Source: Shinisaurus crocodilurus (taxonomy: Eukaryota; Chordata; Lepidosauria; Squamata; Shinisauridae). Taken from it: a stretch of 64,000 nt of DNA. Position numbers and translations under genes: made by a program. The notes under the pieces were generated by a model. It was not told where the DNA came from and did not search any database. It was given only the letters and a program-made list of their open reading frames with translations. Of this stretch, positions 34,512 to 46,063 are shown piece by piece. How positions within the stretch are numbered: position 1 is the first letter of the stretch; every line of letters starts with the position of its first letter. The stretch lies in assembly GCA_021292165.1 (NCBI GenBank), contig CM037877.1, positions 78,735,524 through 78,799,523 on the forward strand. Reading direction: 5' to 3'.

Positions 34512-34614
34512 AAGGTGCAAACCATGTATGTTTAGAGAGAGAAAAGTCCTACAACTCCCAGCATGCCCCAGCCAGCCATTTCTCTCTCTCTAAACATGCA
34601 TATGATTGTGCCCT
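34512..34614. mobile_element. Palindromic MITE (TATGCATGTTTAGACAG family)
   Basis: ACCATGTATGTTTAGAGAGA at the left and CTCTCTAAACATGCATATGA at the right are inverted. The middle carries CCTACAACTCCCAGCATGCC. Confidence 0.75.
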
Positions 34615-34738
34615 AATAAACCTTTCTTCCAAAAGATCATTATCAAAACAGATTCTATGTGGATTTTGTTGTAAGGAATGTACGAGCTGCGCTGCTAATG
34701 ATCATAAAATGCCTTTTAAAATGCTCCAAACATGAGAC

Positions 34739-34764
34739 AGACAGACAGAGAGAGAGAGAGAGTA
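34739..34764. repeat. (ACAG)n(AG)n microsatellite
   Basis: Short run of ACAG units continuing into AG. Confidence 0.8.
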
Positions 34765-36516
34765 GAGAGAATGGATAGTACATTTTGCCTTTTGGGCCAA
34801 TTTGTGTGTACGTATATCATATTGTGCAGTAACTTCATAAGGTTTGATTTGGGTGCTATCTTCTTCCTTTTATAGTCAGAGAGACTATAGCGTTGATTTG
34901 GATAAATAAATCGTAGTTCAGAATGAGACTCACTGAGCAGAGACTAGAGGGTAAAGTTGGTCACTTTGGGCAAATCTCTGAATTCAAAGCCCTTTGAACA
35001 AGTACTGAAAGAGGAAGCAAAGATGAGTCACTCTTCCTGTTATTGTGCTCATTATGTGAAATATGAAAAGGGGACATGATGTGTCTCCTTTCCTGAGCAA
35101 ATGTGTGCGCTGTGCTCACATCATCTCCCTACAGGGAAGGTATACATACTCCCTTCTCGATCGTTGTGGAAGAAATGCAAAAAGAGAATGTGCAACTCAT
35201 TTGATCACCATTAGTCACAGGAATGTGCAAAAGTACTCAACTCCATATCTGTAAAATGGGAATAAGACCAACTTAAATCAAAAACATGTTTATTTAGATT
35301 ATTTGTGACTAACAGGCTTATTTACACGCTAATCACAAATAAATACGTTTTAAAGCATGGATCAGGGTTGATACCTTTGAGAGAGGGCTCCCTGAGTTGA
35401 AATCAAATATACCTTGCTTGAATTGCTTAGCTATCATACTGCTTTGGGAGATCAATTGCATTTACTTTAAGGTTTTATATCAGAGATCCTTTGTACTTTG
35501 TGTCCAACATTTATGAAAATCAGTCCCTTAAAATACTATAGTGTAATACTAAGCAACAACCGCTTTAAAAAGGGACCGCATGGAAATTTGTGGTTTCGGG
35601 GTGGTAACCATTATTCACTTTTCTGTGAATGGCATTGCTATAATTAGTGTCACTGTGAATTTAAAATAACAGAATGACTGCTTACTATGTCGTATATTAC
35701 AATGCATAGTATGGGCATATGTTGGGAAAGCCACAGAAAGTACAACTGTGTCGGTTGCACTGGGTCTGCTTTTTTCTGTTGCATGATTTTGGGGTCTGTC
35801 TTCATTTATTATATGAAGGATTGAGCCTGCCAGTGATGTTTGGCCTGTTCTGAGTACAGAGGATGTTTGCAAACCTGAAGGTCATTTGAACCCCCTCCCC
35901 CTAGGCTATAGGCCATAATTCCAGTGAACTAATGTTTATCAAAGTGATGACTAATAAGGAATGCTTATCAAAGTGACGACTAGCAGGGGATGAGAATGGA
36001 TAAACATTGACCTTTTGACATATAGGAATAAAACATCCCCTGTGCATTGGGAATTCAGGTTAATCATTACTTGAGATCACTGACTGAGATGCAATTTTTT
36101 TCCCCCTTGGCACTCCATCGTTGTTGCTATGGAAGGAGAATGAGGCCTGCTGCACAGCTTGTATAGTAGCTGATATATCCTGATCTTCATAACATTGCCA
36201 CTATAATTAAATGGCTTCCATCCAGAGACAGATTTCTTTGCCACTAATCTAAAGTGTCAAGTAGATGCTCCTGAGGAACACTTAGGAAAATGATATATGT
36301 GTTATAGTTTCTAATGAAGTTTCAGGTCAGACCTAGAAGAGCCCATGTGTGTAGGGCTGGGGAAGGGAAAGATATATTAAGCCCCGTCCAATGTGATGTG
36401 CTTCAGAATTTCCTCCCTACTTTCGTAATTTGAATATTTGCTAGATTTGTGGAAATGATACATAGGGCAGTAGCCTATTGAACACGACCACTAATGTAAA
36501 TTACGTCGCACAAGCG
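34765..36516. other. Unannotated sequence
   Basis: A small inverted repeat at about 35285-35352 (ACATGTTTATTTAGATTATT against AATCACAAATAAATACGTTT) and a local imperfect duplication at 35932-35980 (GCTTATCAAAGTGACGACTA). No gene recognised. Confidence 0.35.
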
Positions 36517-36818
36517 CAGAGGTAGGCAACCTTCTTGGCTCGTGGTGGGCACATCTGGCAATTTGAGAAACTGTCCTGGGCACCACCATAAAAGGGCTGC
36601 CATGGGAGGTGTGGCAAAGAACAAGAAAGTAACCTGCTCCAAAGACCGAGAGCAAGGCAGAGGTGGGGCCTGAGCCTCAACACACTAAACACCACCACCA
36701 ATAGAAACCTATTTCACAGCAATCCCAGCTGCTGGTAAGAAAATGTGTTAATTAAAAAATGCGGGGGTATGTCCGGGGGGCACATTGGTGCCCACTGGTA
36801 CGATGTTGCCTACCCCTG
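36517..36818. mobile_element. Non-autonomous hAT-type element
   Basis: Termini CAGAGGTAGGCAACC and ATGTTGCCTACCCCTG are inverted. The second block GTGGGCACATCTGG is mirrored by GGGGCACATTGGTGCCCA. No clear target duplication. Confidence 0.75.
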
Positions 36819-36842
36819 TGCTAGTGTAAGCAACATCTAGTG

Positions 36843-36977
36843 CAGTGTTCTCCAACCTTGGGTCCCCAGATGTTTTTGGCCTACAACTCCCAGCATGCCC
36901 CACCCAGCATAGCTGGCTGGGGCATGCTGGCAGTTGTAGGCCAAAAACATCTAGGGACCCAAGGTTGGAGAACACTG
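36843..36977. mobile_element. Palindromic hAT-type MITE (hairpin family 1)
   Basis: Nearly perfect inverted repeat over 135 bp (CAGTGTTCTCCAACCTTGGG at the left, its complement at the right). Flanks ATCTAGTG and CTCTAGTG match at 7 of 8 bp. The same family as 12957-13079 but better preserved. Confidence 0.9.
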
Positions 36978-37244
36978 CTCTAGTGCCACTCCAATAGCGT
37001 GTGCTGTTGTGACGGGTTTCCCCAGCAGATGCTACTGCCATTGCACTAGGGGTTGCTTACACTTGTGCAGCCTAATTTTACATTAGTGGTAGTGTTGAAT
37101 AAGGATACTGCTTATAGTCTTGTAGTTGTTGTTGTTTTTTTTAAACTAAACTGTGTAAAATAATTTTTAAAAGGCTTCTGATAGATACCCTGTTCCTAGA
37201 AATGAACTGGTGATAGCACGGCTTGTTCCAACATAGCTACATAC

Positions 37245-37416
37245 AGGCCTGTGGTGGCTTATGCTGGCTCAGCTTGTCTGAGTGTGGAAAGCTAAGCAGG
37301 GTCAGGCCTGGTTATTACTTGGATGGGAGACCCCTCCTCTAGTTTCCTGCATTGAGCAGGGGGTTGGATTTGATAGCCTTGTAGGCTCCTTCCAACTCTA
37401 TGATCTATGAAATCTA
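37245..37416 (+). mobile_element. 5S rRNA-derived SINE with CR1-type tail, copy 2
   Basis: Same build as copy 1: 5S box A (GGAAAGCTAAGCAGGGTC), box C (TTACTTGGATGGGAGACC), then the CR1-like end to GATCTATGAAATCTA. The sequence CTACA occurs just before and at the end, a possible 5-bp target duplication. Confidence 0.9.
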
Positions 37417-37645
37417 CACTGACATTCTTTGAGGTGCAAGTGCAGCAAGTCCATCATACACAATACACTGCACATTATAATCTATCGATAAAATCTTTCT
37501 ATCGGATTTCAGGAGTGTAAGGTTTCAGCAAATTGTATATAGCTGGAGCTAGATATTACCAGAGTTTCATGGCTGCTGCCAAAAGCAGCAGTGCTACACC
37601 TCGTTTTCCTCCCTCCTTCCTTCCTTAGTAACATCTTGTAATCCA

Positions 37646-37825
37646 TAGATTCATAGATTTCATAGATCATAGAGTTGGAAGGAACCTACAAGGCTATCGA
37701 GTCCAACCCCCTGCTCAATGCAGGAAACTAGAGGAGGGGTCTCCCATCCAAGTAATAACCAGGCCTGACCCTGCTTAGCTTTCCACGCTCAGACAAGCTG
37801 AGCCAGCGTGAGCCACAGGCCTGTA
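37646..37825 (-). mobile_element. 5S rRNA-derived SINE with CR1-type tail, copy 3
   Basis: Minus-strand copy. On plus it reads from the tail TAGATTCATAGATTTCATAG to the head complement GTGAGCCACAGGCCTGTA. TAATCCA flanks both ends (37639-37645 and 37826-37832), a perfect 7-bp target duplication that fixes the element boundaries. Confidence 0.93.
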
Positions 37826-38221
37826 TAATCCAAAAGACATTATTTCTGTGACGAGGTCCTCACACAGGTGAGTCATACACAGTACTGCCCCCACCATGCA
37901 ACCATTTTGTATGATGCTGGATGCATAATTGCACAGCTCTTGTGGATACCATTTAAAACATATATTTGACAGCAGAACATCATCTCATTGTAATTATAGG
38001 CCTATGTTAAGGGCGACTCAGATGAACTGCATTCTACGCATTATCGCCAGAAATCACGGGGTGGTGGTGGTGGTAAAATAGGTTCTACAGCATATACTCA
38101 GTTTAGTCATTCAGTTCAGTTCATAAAATTGCTCAACAGATTGACTTGAAACTCAGCAGTATAGGAGATGTCAGTTTCAGAATGGTCCGTGCCAATTCCT
38201 AGGTAGAAAGGGTAAGAAATG

Positions 38222-38760
38222 TCTAATTTCCATCTATTTATTTATTTTTACTATTTCTTGGCCACCTTTCAGGGCAGAAGCCCTCCCAAGCCGCATACAA
38301 CAATAAAAACTCATTGAAATGGTACAATATAACAGCAATAAAAACACAGTAGTACAGTAAAATAACACGAATAAAAATAGTAATACAAACAGCAATAAAA
38401 ACCGCCAACAGAACCAGCGATAAAAAGAGCAACAACAGCAATCCTATCAGGAGAAGGCCAGAGTAAAATAATATCTTTTCAAGGCCTTCTTAAAAGTCTG
38501 CAATGATGGAGCATGGTGGATCCCCGATGTCAACTTATTCCAGAGGTGTGGGGCCACTGCAGAGAAGGACCTCTCAGGTGTGGTTGCCCACCTAACTGCT
38601 CTCACAGGTGGACAAATGAGAAGGGCCTCTCTTACTGATCTTAAACGTGTGGGCAGGCTGATGCAGTTGACGGCGGTCCTTCAAGTAATTTGGTCCTAAA
38701 CCATTTAAGACTTTAAAGGTCAAAACCAACACTTTAAATTGGGCTTGGAGACAGGATATG
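38222..38760 (-). mobile_element. L2/CR1-type LINE 3' end
   Basis: The 3' tail lies at the left (ATTTATTTATTTTTACTATT). Minus-strand frames include FKVLVLTFKVLNGLGPNYLKD (about 38695-38750), the same conserved stretch as the other LINE copies. The 5' truncation is at about 38760, where a second LINE tail begins. Confidence 0.8.
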
Positions 38761-39245
38761 TATGTATGTATTTTATTTCTATACTGCCCAATAGCCAAGT
38801 TCTCTGGGCTGTTTACAACAATTCATAAAATACAATATAAAATACAAACAATAAAAACATCATAAAAAATTCACTACTAAAATTTAAAAACTGAATTTAA
38901 TTAAAAACAACTAAGATAACTAAGAACAAGTTAATACAACTAAACCTGTTAAAAAAATGACATAACAGCCCCTCACCCCATGTACTATTTAGAGCTGTTA
39001 AATGCCTTGGCATAGAGGGCAATCTTAACCTGGTGCCAAGAGGATAGTAGACAATTGTGGAACAAGTGGGGAGCTTGTTCCACAATTGTGGGGCTGCCAC
39101 AGAAAAGGCCCTCTTCCTTATTGCCACCGGCCGAGCCTCCCTTGGAGGTGGCAATTGGAAGAAGGCCCCAGATCTTGAGCATAGTGTCTGGACAGAAGGG
39201 GAAGAAGAGATCAGGGAGTTATTACGTCAGTTAAGGTTAGGCACT
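38761..39245 (-). mobile_element. LINE 3' end of the CCCAATAGCC subfamily
   Basis: Tail TATGTATGTATGTATTTTAT, then ACTGCCCAATAGCCAAG and an A-rich 3' UTR. The last coding part on minus reads KEEGLFCGSPTIVEQAPHL in one frame and RKRAFSVAAPQLWNKLP in another. The copy at 53407-53775 has the same tail. It sits directly against the LINE at 38222-38760, so two LINE ends are stacked head-to-tail. Confidence 0.75.
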
Positions 39246-39433
39246 TGGGAGAGAGTGAGGTTTTGACGGAGAAATAGGAGTTAATTCTAGCGCTGTGATG
39301 AACTCTGCCCCCTATTTACCATAAAATTCTTCCCTCCCTTCTAAAGAGACATTGTTTTTCTGCCCCTTTCACAGGGAGGGGAAGAATTTCAAAGAAATTT
39401 CAAGGGGGGGCAGGGTTTCTGTTTGGCTTATTT

Positions 39434-39551
39434 GGGCACAATCATATGCATGGTTAGGGAGAAAGAAGTCCTACAACTCCCTGCATGCTGGCTGGGGAAT
39501 GCTGGGAACTGTAGGACTTTTTTCTGTCTAAATATGCATAGGATTGCACCG
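39434..39551. mobile_element. Palindromic MITE (TATGCATGTTTAGACAG family)
   Basis: GGGCACAATCATATGCATGG at the left and ATATGCATAGGATTGCACC at the right. The arms also hold GTCCTACAACTCCC / GGGAACTGTAGGAC. Confidence 0.75.
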
Positions 39552-39644
39552 TAAGTGGCCGAGGGGGCTTTTACCTTTTTTTTTTTCTTTTTTCTTTTTT
39601 TTACTTTGCAAACACTGTGCCTGCACTTGTAGCAGCACAGGTCT

Positions 39645-39741
39645 CACCACTGGTAGACTTTCAGTCCAGCAGCAGTTCCTGCGTGGTCACATGGGCATTC
39701 CAGGATGTGCTGCCCGGCTGAAAACCTATCAGTGGAGAGCC
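39645..39741. mobile_element. Small hairpin MITE
   Basis: CACCACTGGTAGACTTTCAG at the left is inverted at the right as CTGAAAACCTATCAGTGGA. GCAGCA/TGCTGC lies inside. Family unknown. Confidence 0.55.
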
Positions 39742-41597
39742 CTGCCCTGCTGAAAGCTGAAATGGGGCTTTTCTGAAGTATGAAGAGCTTTAGAAAGCAA
39801 CCTACATTGCAAGATTGATTGGTAAAAAAAGTATGGGGGAAAGATGGCATTGTTAAGTTGACAGAATGCATATAAGAGATGATAAGAAAAGGCTAAAAAA
39901 TTTTTTTTATAACAATTGGAGCCTGAATTGAATTTATAGATAATAGATACAAGCTGGATAGTGATTCTTTCAATGTGAGTTGGTAATGACAACTTTTGTG
40001 TAAACTGTGCTTATGTGTTAGTGTCAATTTATATGTACTTTAATTGCACTTACAGGACTTTAGAGAAATCTTTTAGAGGTCTTAATTCAGGGCTGGGAAT
40101 CTGTAGCCTACCAGATGTTGTTGGACTTTAACTCCGATCAGCCCTCGGCAGCATGGCCAATGATCAGCAGTGACAGGAGGTGTAGTCCAATACTATCTGC
40201 AGGGTTGCCACTTTCTGGAAAGTCAGGCAAATGAAAATTGGTCAGGGAAATTGGTCAAAAAGTCAGGGAAAGTCAGGGAAATTGTGATCAAGATATACTC
40301 GTGTAGTGGAGCTTTTGAGAGGCCGCTGTAAGAGGACAGTCTGCACTTGAGGCAGTTGGAGTAGAGAAGTGGCAGAATACCATATGATGCACACATATTC
40401 CATAACATGATTATATGATTTTGAAAATGTTTATTGGCTGATGGTTGTTAACCGTAACACAGAATAAAATGAACCTGCATGTGATAGCATCATTTTATTA
40501 TGGAGAGGCTGACTGGATTCTTGCAACTGGGTAATTTGTGCGTTCAGACAAACTGGAATCAGTTTCAGTTGATTTGAAGATGTGAATATTTTGACAGGGG
40601 TCAGCAAATTGTGGCTGGCTGGGCATAGCATCCAGCCATTATTTCTTCTAGGCCATTATTTTTTACAGCCCTAGGAGAAATAGTAAAATCCCGTCCTGCC
40701 ACAGTTTGTCTCCCAGCAGTGTAGCTGCCAAAAATGAACATGGTAGCATGTTCCAAATCCCATTTTGCAAGTACTGGGGGGTGGGGTGTAGGAAGGACCT
40801 TAGCAGCAGAATATTTGGGGGGCACTAGGGACACCTGATCTCCCCCAAAGAAACCAGGGGATCATGCAGCAAAAAGGGAGAAAGAGCCCCTTTCCGCAAA
40901 TCGCTATGTTCCAGGGGTTAGCAAGAAGCTGACAGGTCCAGACCTGCCAAACCTGTCCGTTCCTTGCAAAGGGGGGCAAGACTTACCTGCAGCCTAAGGT
41001 AGGCACTGTACAGGATAACTGCCTGCTGGATTTGGCCAGCAGGCACTCACCCTTGCCAGCACCTAGCCCAGGGACCCTCTTGCACTAACCTGCCCTGCCC
41101 GATTTATGCAAATCCGGAAGGCTGGGTTAAAAAAAATAATGAGGGCAATTATTTGCTCACATTTTCAATACAATTTTTAAAAGGGGGGGCAACCACGGGT
41201 AGACCCTTGAAAGTACCATTGGGGGCCCTTGGAATGGCACCTCGTGGATATCCCATGGGGATCACGAAAGCTGGCTTGACAGCCAGCTTTTGTGATCTCC
41301 CCCCCAAAAAATGTTTTTTTAAAAGGTCAAGCCATGGCGATCCCAAAACGGCTCGTGGCAAGGATGTGGGGAAGCCTTTGCCAGCTGTCCCAAAGTGCCA
41401 CTCAGGCACTTTTAGGGTGGCTGGCAATGGCGGTCGCCCACCAGCTGCTTGGGAAGAGTGGCAAGGGTTTTTTTTGCTGCTCTTGCCAAGCGGCTCGCTT
41501 GTAGTCAGGCTTGACCCACGATGGGTCATGTCATCCAGATTCGGATGACGTGATGTGACAACCCATTGTGGGTCAAACAGACCCCACTACAAGCCAT

Positions 41598-41646
41598 GGT
41601 TTGTCAGGGTGGCTTATGACCCCAAAATAAGCCACCCTGGCAAACC
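41598..41646. repeat. Short perfect-like palindrome
   Basis: GGTTTGTCAGGGTGGCTTAT and AAGCCACCCTGGCAAACC are inverted, with a 10-nt loop (GACCCCAAAA). Confidence 0.85.
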
Positions 41647-41653
41647 TGTCCCT

Positions 41654-41748
41654 GGTTTGCACAACATGACAACCCACCGTGGCTCGTACGGGCTCATGAC
41701 CATGGCACCGTGGCTCATGGCACCGTGGGTTGTCATGTCGTGCAAACC
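41654..41748. repeat. Palindromic repeat
   Basis: GGTTTGCACAACATGACAAC at the left and GTTGTCATGTCGTGCAAACC at the right form 20-bp arms with one mismatch. Related wording (CCACGGTG, GCTTGTTT) occurs in the 28523 element. Confidence 0.85.
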
Positions 41749-42024
41749 CAATCTCAGTGTTTAAAGAAGCTCATATTGATGCTCCTATCTTGACCAATTT
41801 TTTTTAAAAAAATGCCTTTCAGTACTTATATAGTTTTAAAACATTTAATAAAACTGTCATTTAATGTAATGTAACCTATGCATTCTTTTAACTTGAGGTT
41901 ATTTTTGAATGGTGGTCAGGGAAATTGACAACAGTTTGTCAGGGAAAGTAAGAGAAATAGAAAATGAATTTTTAGTGGCAACGCTGTATCTGGAGAGACA
42001 TGGGAGGTTCTCCACCCTTGTCTT

Positions 42025-42755
42025 AAGCAATAATGAATGAGAGCGATTAGTCAGTCAGTCCTGTAGAATCAATTATGATGGTCTTTAATGTATAATATTG
42101 TGTTGTCATTGCGGATACAGAGTACTGTATGATTCTTTAAAACAACTTTTAAAAAAGGATTGCAACTTCACTGATTTGGAGTGATAGTAGTGTCAGCAGA
42201 GGGACATGGATCTGTTGAGGCCATGGGAGTTTGAGGTTGAAAACTGCTTATGAAGCAAAAAATAATAATAATAATAATAAAAATCTGAACAAGACAAAAA
42301 ACATTGATAGGAAGCAAAGGTTTATTGTTTTAATTATCCGTTATTTCATGGAAGAAGAATACAAAGCTAGGGGCAATCATCCTAGGTTACACTGCCATGT
42401 CCAAGTGGGAGCTGTGAAAAGTGGGTTGGCTTTTCCAAAAGAGATATTAACCTCCCCACCCAGCTCGCATGGCTGCTAACATGCTGGAAGAGATCCCAAG
42501 TGGCCAGACAGTGGGATGAACAGGTCCTCTTGCACAGATCAAATTTTAATGCTCAGTTTGAACACCAATATGTATGCAACGTTCCTTCTATCTATTTTAT
42601 CCCCCCCTTTTTTTGTCTAATAGAAATTTTTTTTCTTTTTTTAATTTTCTGTGTGTGTGCAAAACTTGGGGAATCAAGAAAGCGCCTGAGAGCACTGCTT
42701 CAGATTGCCTCTGTGATCAGCATTTTGGAAATCAAATTACAGAGAAAGCTAGGCT
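42025..42755. other. Unannotated sequence
   Basis: An (AAT)n run near 42260-42280; nothing else recognised. Confidence 0.35.
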
Positions 42756-42758
42756 TTG

Positions 42759-42760
<2 letters not shown>

Positions 42761-42791
<31 letters not shown>
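42761..42791. repeat. (AG)n microsatellite
   Basis: About fifteen AG units. Confidence 0.95.
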
Positions 42792-42795
<4 letters not shown>

Positions 42796-43034
42796 GGCAT
42801 GGAAGGCAGGCACATTGCCTGCAAGCACATCACAAAAAGGGGACATTCTACTGTATGAAAAGATACAGACTTCAGCCTGAGGCATTAACATTAACAGGCA
42901 GAGAAGATGCTGCTATCCACTTCAAATTGTTTTGCCTGGAGCTTGAAGAAATAACTTGATGGACATTCCTTGCTTTATGGCACAGATGTAAAGAAATGCA
43001 AAACTGAAGCTTTACTGTCTCCTGACCATTAAAG

Positions 43035-43113
43035 GGAAAGCCGGCAGCTTATCCGGGCAATGAGAAGGGCACTGCTGGAAAACTTCCATGAGATGAAGGT
43101 CCAGTGCGAGCAG
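43035..43113 (+). CDS. Candidate internal coding exon of an unidentified host gene
   Basis: A 79-bp GC-rich island in AT-rich surroundings. With an acceptor after AAAG at 43034 and a donor at CAG/GTGCAT (43114), it supplies one base completing a split codon, then 26 codons. The peptide begins ESRQLIRAMRR and ends HEMKVQCEQ, a charged amphipathic helix with leucines in heptad-like spacing. An in-frame TAA sits immediately upstream (43030-43032), so the frame needs that splice site. A pyrimidine-rich stretch precedes it. Codons are biased to G/C in third position, unlike the flanks. I do not recognise the protein. Weak points are its shortness, a non-optimal donor and the lack of a second exon in the window. 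It could still be a chance frame or part of an unknown repeat. Confidence 0.4.
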
Positions 43114-43844
43114 GTGCATATACTTAAAAGAGTTTGCATAGCATTTTTTTTTAATGAGCTAGGGACATGTAGAGTAGTGTATACCCTTATAATAAAATTA
43201 TTGTGCAATTATTACCCTTAGTTGTGAAAAGCTTGACTTAGCCATTGAAAAATATTACTATATTGACATACAAAGAGTTCCAAGATCTGCCCAGAGCAAG
43301 GGGTCCTGGGATTATTTCACTTGTTCCATTGGGACCTTTCCTTTTGGTTTCTTATGCTCAGGCAATTGGTCTACTCAGTGTTATCTACCGGTATGCACCA
43401 GCAGCCATGTGTGAGATGGTGTAATGTGGAGACTGAACCAATAGGTCTCAGGTTCAAATTTAACTTTGGTCACAAACTTACTGAGCCTCTGATATTAAAC
43501 AGATCCAGGAGCACCTGTCTAGTTAAGGTAAGGAGGATCAAACAGTGTTCCATCATGATAAAGTGTGAGCATTCTAAATGAATACAATTTATCAAACTGT
43601 CTGAACTTTGGCATGGATTATCTAGGTGTGGAGTATCATGACCTTTCCCAGTTTCTGACAGCCCTGTTGAAAATTGGCAGATATACAGAAAGTAAAATAA
43701 AAAATCATAAATCCTTATTCTGTGACTAAGCTGTCTGTTCCCCAGCTGTGCCACATACAAAACTGTGTTTTGTTTGTAAGCTAGATATCAAGTTCAGCAC
43801 TACAGGCAAATGAAGATTCATCTTGAAACTCCATGCTGAGAGAG

Positions 43845-44023
43845 TAGAGATGTGAAGGCCTGGAAAAAACCTGGGAGGAAAATGGGAAAAACCAGAAAAA
43901 CTTGGGGGAGGGGAGGAGAACTCCCCCCCCCCCATGGAGTTTTTGAAAGTTTGGGAGGAAAACAGTTTTCCCCTGAATTTTTCTGGTTTTCTCCCCATTT
44001 TTTCTTGGGCCTTCACATCTCTA
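43845..44023. mobile_element. MITE with perfect 16-bp TAGAGATGTGAAGGCC ends
   Basis: TAGAGATGTGAAGGCC at the left and GGCCTTCACATCTCTA at the right are exact inverted repeats. The interior mirrors GGGAAAAACCAGAAAAA with TTTTTCTGGTTTTCTCCCC. 179 bp, no ORF. Ends resemble those of the TAGGGATG elements at 25068 and 53797. Confidence 0.85.
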
Positions 44024-46063
44024 GTTGAGGGCCCTATTCAACAGGTCATTCACAACTCATCGATGGCACTTTGGAATGATTGGCACTTTGCAGATGCGAC
44101 GGCAGTAGAGCATAACATCATATTTGCAGCTGCCACCCCTGCCACAGCATAGCAATAATAATGTACTATAGTACATTCCCCACCTGTATTCTGTGTGGAC
44201 TGAAACCTGCCTGCACTGCAGTTGTGTCCCCTTCCACTTCATCGCATCTAACTCCCCCATAATCCAGGGGGACCTTATGTGGCTAAACAAATGACCAGGA
44301 CACCTGGGAGCCACTATGTCATTGCTTCAGGTCAGACTCTTTTCTTTTGGGGAAGATGAATCATAATATCTGTTTTAGAAAACAATTATGGATGGCTGTC
44401 AAGATACCTGTGAAGAAACTGAAATGGGAATGTTTTCTATTTTAAGTCCCATTATATTTAGTCTATCATCATGCTTTACTCCATGCTCCAAAAAAGAAGC
44501 AGCAGCAGATATGTAGGCAACAGGCAGTTGTAGCTGGGTCCTAGATAATAATGAAGGGTCTCTGCTACTTTGAAGTTGCTCACCATGATCAGTTTAGAAA
44601 CTACTATGGTTTTGCTAGTAGATATCTTTATTATTCTTTTTAACGTTGTCTATGTCACCCTTTAATCAGTCAGAAAGTTTCCACTGATCCTACTTGGCAG
44701 TTACGGTCAATGTCTGGAGTTAAACTGGAAGGAGCTTTCCCAAGTGACAGAGCATCAACTTCTTGGATCTCGACATCAGCTCTAATTCCATCTTGCATTA
44801 ATGCATTTATCCATATTGGATTGGATTGGATTGGATTGGATGGATGGAAGTGTTTGAAAAAGCTTATGGTCTCAGAGTGTGATCATCTTGGAGAGATGTG
44901 GTTAGTTGTTAAGACAGACCTGTCTCTTTTCTAGACACTCCCCGTATTATTTTTACGTGCACCAGTAATAATCAGTATCGCCACCTCGCTACTCTTCTCT
45001 TTTGTCTCTAGCAAGAGCAAACAAGAGAACCACATAACTGTGCCTTCCTCAAGTAATGTAGATGTGCTCCGAACATGGTTTCTCTATAAGGCAGGCATAG
45101 GGCTAATATACCCTCTCAAATACCTCTGACCCTATCCTGAAGTTCTCTATTGTGTATTTCCTATTTTTAACTGTTTTTGTAAGTCAGGGAATACATGTTT
45201 TAAATAAATCATAAATAAACTACTCTTTCCCCTCCTGTAGTTTTTCAGCCCCAAATCACCTTCCTCGTGTTGGTTTTTCACTTGTAGCAGAGAGGGGAAA
45301 GGTACATAGTGCCCATATCTTCCCATGCAGGTAAAAATGGAGCACGGGGAAGGTGATTTTGCACTGAAAAGTGACCAGAGGGAGAAGGACAAAGCAGCCT
45401 CTCTCTCTCCCCCCCCCTTGGGGTTTGTATTCAACTTGGGGGTCAAATCCCAAACCAATTTGGAAAGATTTGGAAAGAGTTGGTTGATATGGGAGATGTC
45501 TGAATTGAAACAGGGTTCCTCTGAAGCTATCTGAATCCGAACCTCACTGAAGCTTCCTTAGCAATTAGAAGGAGCACAGAGACACAGACAGTGTGCCTGC
45601 AAAAACTGATACATTTCTCCTCAAGCTCTTCATATAAGGAAAATACTGGCGGGGGGTGGGGTGGGGGAGAGAAGGGATTGTAGTTTGTGACTGACAGCTT
45701 TTTCTTCTAATCACAATGAATGGTTTTACCAGGGTTCTCCAATCACAGTATTTTAGTGGAGGGATGTTGAAGTAACATATCACAGGACTGATCCATTGTT
45801 CAGTGATCTTTGTTAGGTCTCTCTCGAAAAGCAGGAACATCAAAAGAAGTTGGGTGGAGCCTGTAGGGCCTGGGTTTAACATTGGGTGCTTGCCTGGAAA
45901 ATTCTGGATGTTGACATCTTTCTTCCTCTCCCACTGTGTGGCCCACATCCACCCTGTCCTATTGTACTTTCTGTGACTTTGGTACCAACTGAGCAGAAAA
46001 CAAACAAGCAAAAAGCCATAAATTGCTTTTCATTCATCATAACTCCCTTGTCCCTGCACTTAG
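44024..46063. other. Unannotated sequence
   Basis: A short (GATTG)n run at 44818-44843. Open frames near 45.15-45.53 kb and 45.6-46.0 kb lack protein motifs. Confidence 0.35.
44818..44843. repeat. (GATTG)n microsatellite
   Basis: Five tandem GATTG units, ending in GATGGATGG. Confidence 0.85.

Larger units (their letters stand above)
40200..41996. mobile_element. 1.8-kb TIR element nested in a MITE (hAT-like ends)
   Basis: Ends CAGGGTTGCCACTTTCTGG and GTGGCAACGCTG are inverted (CAGSGTTGCCAC). Repeated TCAGGGAAA-type words occur just inside both ends (40240-40280 and 41915-41955), and TATCTG flanks the element (40194-40199 and 41997-42002). There is no intact transposase. The interior includes further palindromes (41598-41748) and a possible nested hAT end near 40598 (CAGGGGTCAGCAAATTG). 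The observed duplication is 6 bp, shorter than the hAT norm of 8. Confidence 0.7.
40092..42024. mobile_element. Palindromic hAT-type MITE (hairpin family 2) interrupted by a larger element
   Basis: The left part 40092-40199 (GCTGGGAATCTGTAGCC ... GTAGTCCAATACTATCTG) and the right part 41997-42024 (TATCTGGAGAGACATGGGAG) join into the usual family-2 hairpin, whose intact relatives are at 57077 and 58013. TATCTG is present on both sides of the insertion point. Confidence 0.75.
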
